This document shows, piece by piece, positions 7,201-10,892 of a stretch of DNA of 10,892 bases. The notes under the pieces are model-generated. The model saw only the letters and a list, made by a program, of their open reading frames with translations. It ran no database searches and had not been told where the DNA came from. A program made the position numbers and the translations under genes. Each line of letters starts with the position of its first letter. Position 1 is the stretch's first letter. Source of the DNA: Planctomycetes bacterium UBA4800 (GTDB lineage Bacteria > Planctomycetota > UBA8108 > UBA8890 > UBA8898); NCBI GenBank assembly GCA_002402755.1, contig DHGK01000015.1:25125-36016 (forward strand), written 5' to 3'.

Positions 7201-10200
7201 GCGCCCGTCGTCACGGCGAGCGGGTAGACCTCGGTCGCGAACTTGACCTCGCACGCGGGCGGGTTCAGGGACGGCAGGAGCGCGCCCTGGTAGCGCACGC
7301 GCAGGACGTACTTGTAGGTGCCGGAACGCTGGGCAACCGTGTCCGTGTAGCCCACGGCGTCGTGCGCGAGCTCGCGCGCCGGCAGCTCGACGGGCAAGCC
7401 GGTCACGGGGACCCACGTGCGCTGGAGCACGATGCTCTCGTACGCGAAATGGGTGTACGGGAGGCTGGGATTGGTCCACCGCAGGGCGACATCGAAGCCT
7501 CCGGCAAGCGAGCATTGCAGGTTCCCGCACAGCGGCAGCACGACCGTGAACGGCGACGCCGTCACCGCGGGCTGGAGCACGCCCAGCGCCACCGCCCTGA
7601 GCTTGTAGGTGTAGATGCCGGGCGCGAGCTGCGTATCGAGATACGTCGTCACGAGCCCCACCCGCGCGATCTCGACATCGTTCCTGAGGATGGCGATCTG
7701 CTCGTATCCCTGCCCCTGCGTCCACGTGAGGCGGACGGCGAAGGGATCGGTGACGACCACGCTGCCGACGAAGCTCCTCGGCAGCCTGATGTCGACCTGG
7801 TTGCCGCCGATCACCGTGTTGCACCACGCGGTCCGGCTCACGACGCCCTCCAGGACCGCGCTCACGCCGTAGAGGTGCGCGGGCTCGGTGGTCACGTTGG
7901 TCTCGCGGAACTCGTTCACCTCGGGCCCGAACGTGCGGTACGGCGTCGCGCCGCCGTCGCGGTACAGGAAGAAGCCGTTGGTCTGGGCCGTGGCGTGCCA
8001 CCGCACCACGACCTCGGTGCCCTCCAGCACGCAGGCATCGATGGCCGGCGCCGCCACGAAGAAGAGCGCGCAGGTCTTGGCCGCGACGACCGCGCCGTCC
8101 GCGCGGACCGCAACCGCGTACGTGTTGGCGCCGTGCTCGACGCCCGTGTCGGTGAAGCCGCCCTCGCCGCTCGCCGTGTGAATCAGGGTGCCGTTGCGCG
8201 TCACGAGCACCTCGGGAAGCGGGCTTCCCTGCGGCGAGGACCACGCGATCGCGGCCGTCGCGCTCAGGCCGTTCTCGGCGGGCTGGAGCGTGCAGGCGAT
8301 CTCCAGGTACTCGCCCTGCCCCTGCACGCTCACGTCGGGCGCGGGCAGCCCCGCCGGGACCCACGAGTCCTGGGAGGCCATGTGGAACGAGTTCTCGACC
8401 GCCGCGTTCGACGCGTCCAGCAGGCCGTTCATCAGGCTCACGACCGTGGGCTCGCCCGTGGCCCGCCTGAAGCGGAACGTGAACATCAGGAGATCGACTT
8501 CCTTGCGCACGTTGAACGCCGTGGTCGTGCTGAGCACGGCGATCACGCGGTCCGTGCAGCCCTGCGCCGCGAGGCACGTCGCGATCGTCGCGGTCTGGTT
8601 CGTGAAGTACGAGGCGGGCGCGAACGCGACGGCGACGAGCTCCAGGTTCTCGGGCTCGTACTTGAGCGCCATCTTGACCTTGTCGAAGTCGAACTCGCTC
8701 ATGCCGCGCACGATGATGTCCACCGTGCCCTCGGCGTCGTGGTAGATGACTCCCGCCGGATCCAGCGCGAGCTGCGCCGCCGAGACGGGGGGCGCGACGA
8801 CATCGCTCTCGCAGAGGATGATCGAATCCTGCAGCCCCGCGAACAGCTCGACCTGCCGGTCGTTCTGGCTGTCGGCGACGCACAGCGCATGCACGCCGCC
8901 CGCGGCGGCCGGCATCGCCTCCGCGGCCCAGCCCTCCGCGCTCTTCGTCACGGCGACCGTGTAGAACCACTGCCAGGCGGACGCGCCGAGGATGAGCTGG
9001 CTGCCGCCCGCGCCCGTGAAGTCGCGGGCGAGAAGCCGCGCCTCGCCGCTCGCGAGCGCCGGCACGCCGAGCGCGCAGCGCACCGCGGCGCCCGGGCCCG
9101 CGTCGCCGCCCGGGAAGATGTCGAGCGCCGGCTCGCCGCCGAGCCGGGTCACGACCGTCTCCGGCAGGCGATCGCCGTCGATGGGCGCGACGGCGTACGC
9201 GTCGCGCGGATCGATGGCGGTCAGGACGCGCACGGCGCCGAACTTGTCGCCCGCCCAGAGCGAGACGCACAGGTTGGCGCCCTGCCTGAAGACCAGGTCG
9301 AGCCTGCCATCGCCGTTCAGGTCCGCGCACGCGACATCCGCGGCCGACGACACCGACGGCAGGATGCCGGTCGCGCGCGTGAACTCGATCTCCGTCTCGC
9401 CGAGGAGATCGCCCGGGATTCCCGGGATCGCGGGGAGCGCCGCCTCGCCGCCCTCGCGCACGAGGAGGGCCAGGCCGCTGCCGCCGCCGAGCAGGATGTC
9501 CATGACCGCATCCCCGTTGATGTCGGCAATGTGCAGGGAGTCGAAGCTGCCCGCGATCTCGAACGGCTCGCGTTCCTCGACCAGCGCCGCGAAGCCCTCG
9601 GGCTTGAGGAACATGATCTTCGTCGTGCCGCCGACGCGGCCGAGCGCCGTGAGCAGCGCCTTGTTCTTGTCCAGGAGGTCCGCGAACGCGATGGCCGCGA
9701 TCGTCCCGCCCGCGGGCTTGAACCCCTGCGTCACGACCTCGGGCCATCCCTTGGGCGTGACCAGGTACGCCGCGCCGTCCTCGCCCAGGACGCCGAGCTC
9801 GAGGCCGGGGAGCGACGTGCGGAGGTCCCCGCCCACGATCGCGCGCGGACGGATGCCGGAGATCGTCTGGCGGGCGTCCCACAGCCCGCCCACGGCGGCG
9901 CTCGCCATGACGAAGCGGAAGGAGTACGGCGCGAACGTGTCCCGCGCGTCCTGGCCGGCGATGCCGCTGCCGAGATACACGGTCAGGGTCTCGCCGGAAA
10001 GGAAGCTCGTCTCCGGAACGAACACCGCCGTCTGGATGAGATCGCCGGTCGCGCCCGGAAACGACACGGCGCCCTTCCGGAGTCCGGTCCAGCCGCCGTA
10101 CACCTTCATGCCCGCCGTCACGGTGCTCTTCGTCACCTTGCGCGAGAAGTTCACGGTCACCGGCGTCCCGAGGGGCACGTGCTCTCGGCCGGGCGGCGGG

Positions 10201-10649
10201 GTCGTCGACGTGACCCGGATCGGCCCGAGGTACGAATCGGGGACCTCGCCCGTGACGTAGAAGGTGAACCGCTTGCCGTCGTAGGGAATGTTGTCCTGGC
10301 CGACGATCCCGTCGGTGAGGATGACCGTGACTTCCTCGCCCGTGAGGAAGCCCGCGCCGCCGTCCCCGCGCGTGCCGACCCTGAAGGTGAAGGCCGTCGC
10401 CTCCGTGTTCGCGGTGATCTCGCCGGGGTAGTCGTCGCCCAGGTAGCGGCCGTACACGCGGAACGTGTCCGGCGTCACGGTCTCGGCCTTCATCTTGCGC
10501 GAGAACTTGATGAAGACCGGGGCATCAACGGCGACGTTGCGCTCGCCGGGCGCGGGCGACGAGTCGTAGACCTCGGCGCTCTTCTGGCAGCCGGCAACGC
10601 ACGCGATCGCAATGAACGCAAGTACAACGGATATCCTGGTACCACTCAT
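4260..10649 (-). CDS. Giant multidomain lipoprotein: Big_5, FG-GAP-like propeller, cohesin-like, FN3-like, IPT/TIG and dockerin-like modules
   Basis: This 2,129-residue exported protein is probably an adhesion, matrix or polymer-binding surface protein; no catalytic domain is visible. MSGTRISVVLAFIAIACVAGC is read as a lipoprotein signal, with lipobox VAGC (18-21) and Cys21 lipidated. Then come two Big_5-type Ig-like domains (about 27-135 and 145-248). Seven degenerate FG-GAP-like blades follow (about 270-616), with calcium-type loops DINGDAVMD (376-384) and DLNGDGRLD (443-451). Next are a cohesin-like domain (622-765), four FN3-like domains (771-1140), a weak and then a clear cohesin-like domain (1141-1279, 1280-1430) and seven IPT/TIG repeats (1440-2041). 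A dockerin-like module (2044-2105) has loops DTNGDGVVNLAD and DADDNGVINSND, and the tail is GGPPPPAPFP plus 19 residues. The start is ATG 10649, with GGAG eight bases upstream. The frame is open to 10874, but that part has no signal character. The gene is monocistronic. Domain boundaries are read by eye; function is inferred. Confidence 0.9.
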   Translation of the reverse strand: MSGTRISVVLAFIAIACVAGCQKSAEVYDSSPAPGERNVAVDAPVFIKFSRKMKAETVTPDTFRVYGRYLGDDYPGEITANTEATAFTFRVGTRGDGGAGFLTGEEVTVILTDGIVGQDNIPYDGKRFTFYVTGEVPDSYLGPIRVTSTTPPPGREHVPLGTPVTVNFSRKVTKSTVTAGMKVYGGWTGLRKGAVSFPGATGDLIQTAVFVPETSFLSGETLTVYLGSGIAGQDARDTFAPYSFRFVMASAAVGGLWDARQTISGIRPRAIVGGDLRTSLPGLELGVLGEDGAAYLVTPKGWPEVVTQGFKPAGGTIAAIAFADLLDKNKALLTALGRVGGTTKIMFLKPEGFAALVEEREPFEIAGSFDSLHIADINGDAVMDILLGGGSGLALLVREGGEAALPAIPGIPGDLLGETEIEFTRATGILPSVSSAADVACADLNGDGRLDLVFRQGANLCVSLWAGDKFGAVRVLTAIDPRDAYAVAPIDGDRLPETVVTRLGGEPALDIFPGGDAGPGAAVRCALGVPALASGEARLLARDFTGAGGSQLILGASAWQWFYTVAVTKSAEGWAAEAMPAAAGGVHALCVADSQNDRQVELFAGLQDSIILCESDVVAPPVSAAQLALDPAGVIYHDAEGTVDIIVRGMSEFDFDKVKMALKYEPENLELVAVAFAPASYFTNQTATIATCLAAQGCTDRVIAVLSTTTAFNVRKEVDLLMFTFRFRRATGEPTVVSLMNGLLDASNAAVENSFHMASQDSWVPAGLPAPDVSVQGQGEYLEIACTLQPAENGLSATAAIAWSSPQGSPLPEVLVTRNGTLIHTASGEGGFTDTGVEHGANTYAVAVRADGAVVAAKTCALFFVAAPAIDACVLEGTEVVVRWHATAQTNGFFLYRDGGATPYRTFGPEVNEFRETNVTTEPAHLYGVSAVLEGVVSRTAWCNTVIGGNQVDIRLPRSFVGSVVVTDPFAVRLTWTQGQGYEQIAILRNDVEIARVGLVTTYLDTQLAPGIYTYKLRAVALGVLQPAVTASPFTVVLPLCGNLQCSLAGGFDVALRWTNPSLPYTHFAYESIVLQRTWVPVTGLPVELPARELAHDAVGYTDTVAQRSGTYKYVLRVRYQGALLPSLNPPACEVKFATEVYPLAVTTGAGLNNIALPVEARLVGAADEITFKFRYAGGGGRLTVSACVPGPGVSSLTFGDPVKADNVWYSVDVKVTGPVGPGENVRLCEFLAQTGSDFVLYGYDVEPPDNARGTVATQLAEVRVRYPGESLLALSAVDSTVKVSCRYFMVPSVDGLAVGDSFSVPILGTFDENIVGFTLAFNYDKDVLECLGETVEETETPPALFVAGGHDNTQGIAYIAWIAQLQATPPVTFTAGFHRVMAFLQFKAVGAPKPGAQEIRIAPIVLNGQTQRPMMSPANWVIGEYLELGINGDVDIAAPPDVQLVAAPAKGPLAGGNRIEITGVNFGQTMPSVRIGSRAATVLQFDDEHIFCTVPALAYTTAPSAPVAVAVTVINAVGSDTLAGAYRYMPLAVTSIEPAAGPLAGGGQVRIFGDGIAQGAQVFFGGRAAVVGSVDTSAGTSLVAVVPAGAQVGAVDVTVRLPDGQQRTLAGGYTYTAGLPSIFSIAPDSGSANGGTTVLIDGQNFVAVQRVLFGAIEALSVNVVSPTRIEAVTPPGEGIVDVVVRTAAGQAVAQYQYIGVKLALQMFQPRRGTFLGGTSVTFTGQGFESGVQVFFGGVPAASVQVRSSTEMLAVTPPGLGQVQVTASFAGQTPVTAPVVFTYEDGAAVIADMTPKTGPSTGGNTVLVTGDFFIPETMLFFGGVPATRVSFSSQMQLNVIVPAGVGQVPVAIENPGTARSTASFTYTYQTVVLQVAGIAPAAGSRFGDTIVRVTGAGFHALTQVFVDGVAVAADRVTVVSTTAIDVRTPAHAPGAVAVALKNPDSAMVPAPQTFTFEAFTAASMLPVNGTICGGAEVTVTGSSFHDGMSVTFGTTAAPDVTVLDEHRLLVLAPRAPEGTTAVTLRLTYGGITINGPQFTYTGIQFIRGDTNGDGVVNLADPQLILDFLHGIRPIAAPLDAADADDNGVINSNDARYLYTYLFGGGPPPPAPFPAAGLDPTPDALVGCGL
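4527..6332 (-). repeat. Seven tandem IPT/TIG-encoding repeats within the lipoprotein gene
   Basis: Residues 1440-2041 hold seven units of about 80-90 residues, each opening with a GP..GG..V.I.G..F signature. Examples are KGPLAGGNRIEITGVNFG, AGPLAGGGQVRIFGDGIA, SGSANGGTTVLIDGQNF, RGTFLGGTSVTFTGQGF, TGPSTGGNTVLVTGDFF, AGSRFGDTIVRVTGAGF and NGTICGGAEVTVTGSSF. Most then carry a VFFGG.PA-like strand and a VTPPG or VPAG turn. IPT/TIG folds are Ig-like beta sandwiches often found in tandem as stalks or binding modules. The repetition is at protein level; DNA identity between units is limited to short GC-rich runs. Confidence 0.85.
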
Positions 10650-10657
10650 GCGTACAA

Positions 10658-10661
10658 CTCC
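10658..10661 (-). promoter_or_regulatory. Shine-Dalgarno site of the lipoprotein gene
   Basis: GGAG (within GCGGAG) lies eight bases before ATG 10649. Together with the lipoprotein signal that begins exactly there, it fixes the start and rejects the upstream in-frame codons. Confidence 0.65.
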
Positions 10662-10730
10662 GCTTCTCGGTGGTTCCTCGCATGCACGAGCGGCCCGCCC
10701 CGTCGAAGATTCCTTAAAGTGCCGGGTTCG

Positions 10731-10739
10731 ATTGTACCA
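10731..10739 (-). promoter_or_regulatory. Candidate extended -10 promoter of the lipoprotein gene
   Basis: The minus strand reads TGGTACAAT, an extended -10 element (TGN then TACAAT, one mismatch to consensus). No good -35 is present; the best candidate, TTGGCC, is only 15 bases upstream, so the TG extension may carry recognition. Transcription would start near 10724, about 75 bases before the ATG. Confidence 0.5.
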
Positions 10740-10892
10740 CAGGCGGCGCGAGGCCAAGCCTAATTCGACGGCGAGTCCGCAAGCTGCTTCGCCGCATGGT
10801 GTTATGGGAATCTCCCGGGGACGGTCTCCGGTACATAGTCGGTGAACCCGTGCGTCGAAACGCGTAATGAACACGTCCGTTGCGCACTTGCG

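Larger units (their letters stand above)
10650..10892. other. Non-coding region upstream of the lipoprotein gene
   Basis: This stretch contains the lipoprotein leader and, up to the window edge, no gene I can support on either strand. Reading frames crossing it lack ribosome-binding sites and recognisable sequence. It is visibly less GC-rich than the coding parts. The neighbour beyond 10892 is unknown, so I cannot say whether it is transcribed in the same direction. Confidence 0.6.

Noticed and set aside
10719..10738. GGGTTCGATT on the plus strand resembling a tRNA T-loop
   Set aside because: The flanking bases do not form the T-stem, and no acceptor, D or anticodon arms can be drawn around it.
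4119..10763. A 6.6 kb open frame on the plus strand opposite the lipoprotein gene
   Set aside because: It is the exact codon-for-codon antisense frame and stays open only because the gene lacks TTA, CTA and TCA codons. Its translation is a low-complexity Arg/His/Asp/Gly-rich string with no recognisable domain. The minus strand has a signal peptide and clear domains.
10650..10874. Upstream in-frame extension of the lipoprotein by 75 residues
   Set aside because: The extension has no domain character and would bury the signal peptide. ATG 10649 has a Shine-Dalgarno site and starts directly at the lipoprotein signal.

Overview
The window looks chromosomal, from a high-GC (roughly two thirds G+C by eye), probably uncultured bacterium. 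All four genes I can support lie on the minus strand. The C-terminal dockerin-like module of the largest protein, with its Gly/Pro-rich tail, resembles secreted proteins of Planctomycetota and related environmental lineages. That placement is a family-level inference, not a demonstrated taxonomy. No mobile element, CRISPR array, rRNA or tRNA was found.

Reading in the direction of transcription (right to left), 10650-10892 is a non-coding leader with a candidate extended -10 promoter. It precedes one 6.4 kb gene (4260-10649) for a 2,129-residue lipoprotein. Its domains, in order, are a lipobox signal peptide, two Big_5-type Ig-like domains, seven degenerate FG-GAP-like blades, a cohesin-like domain, four fibronectin-III-like domains, two more cohesin-like domains, seven IPT/TIG repeats, a type I dockerin-like module and a short conserved-looking tail. 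The gene ends just before a 16-bp perfect hairpin (4143-4180), taken as its terminator.

Eleven bases past the hairpin begins a near-consensus housekeeping promoter (4103-4132), which should drive a compact three-gene operon. The order is a calcineurin-like metallophosphoesterase (3256-4020), yidC membrane protein insertase (1410-3224) and mnmE tRNA-modification GTPase (100-1413). The phosphoesterase stop lies one base from a possible GTG start for yidC. The yidC stop and mnmE start share GTGA, so the operon is probably translationally coupled. YidC-MnmE adjacency is a classical bacterial arrangement. Here rnpA is not upstream of yidC, no jag gene lies between the two, and a phosphoesterase leads the operon. 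Downstream of mnmE, at the left edge, is part of a short tandem repeat of the CCTCTGTG type.

I see no unmistakable new defence or metabolic system. The least ordinary element is the giant lipoprotein, which carries both cohesin-like and dockerin-like modules in one membrane-anchored chain.
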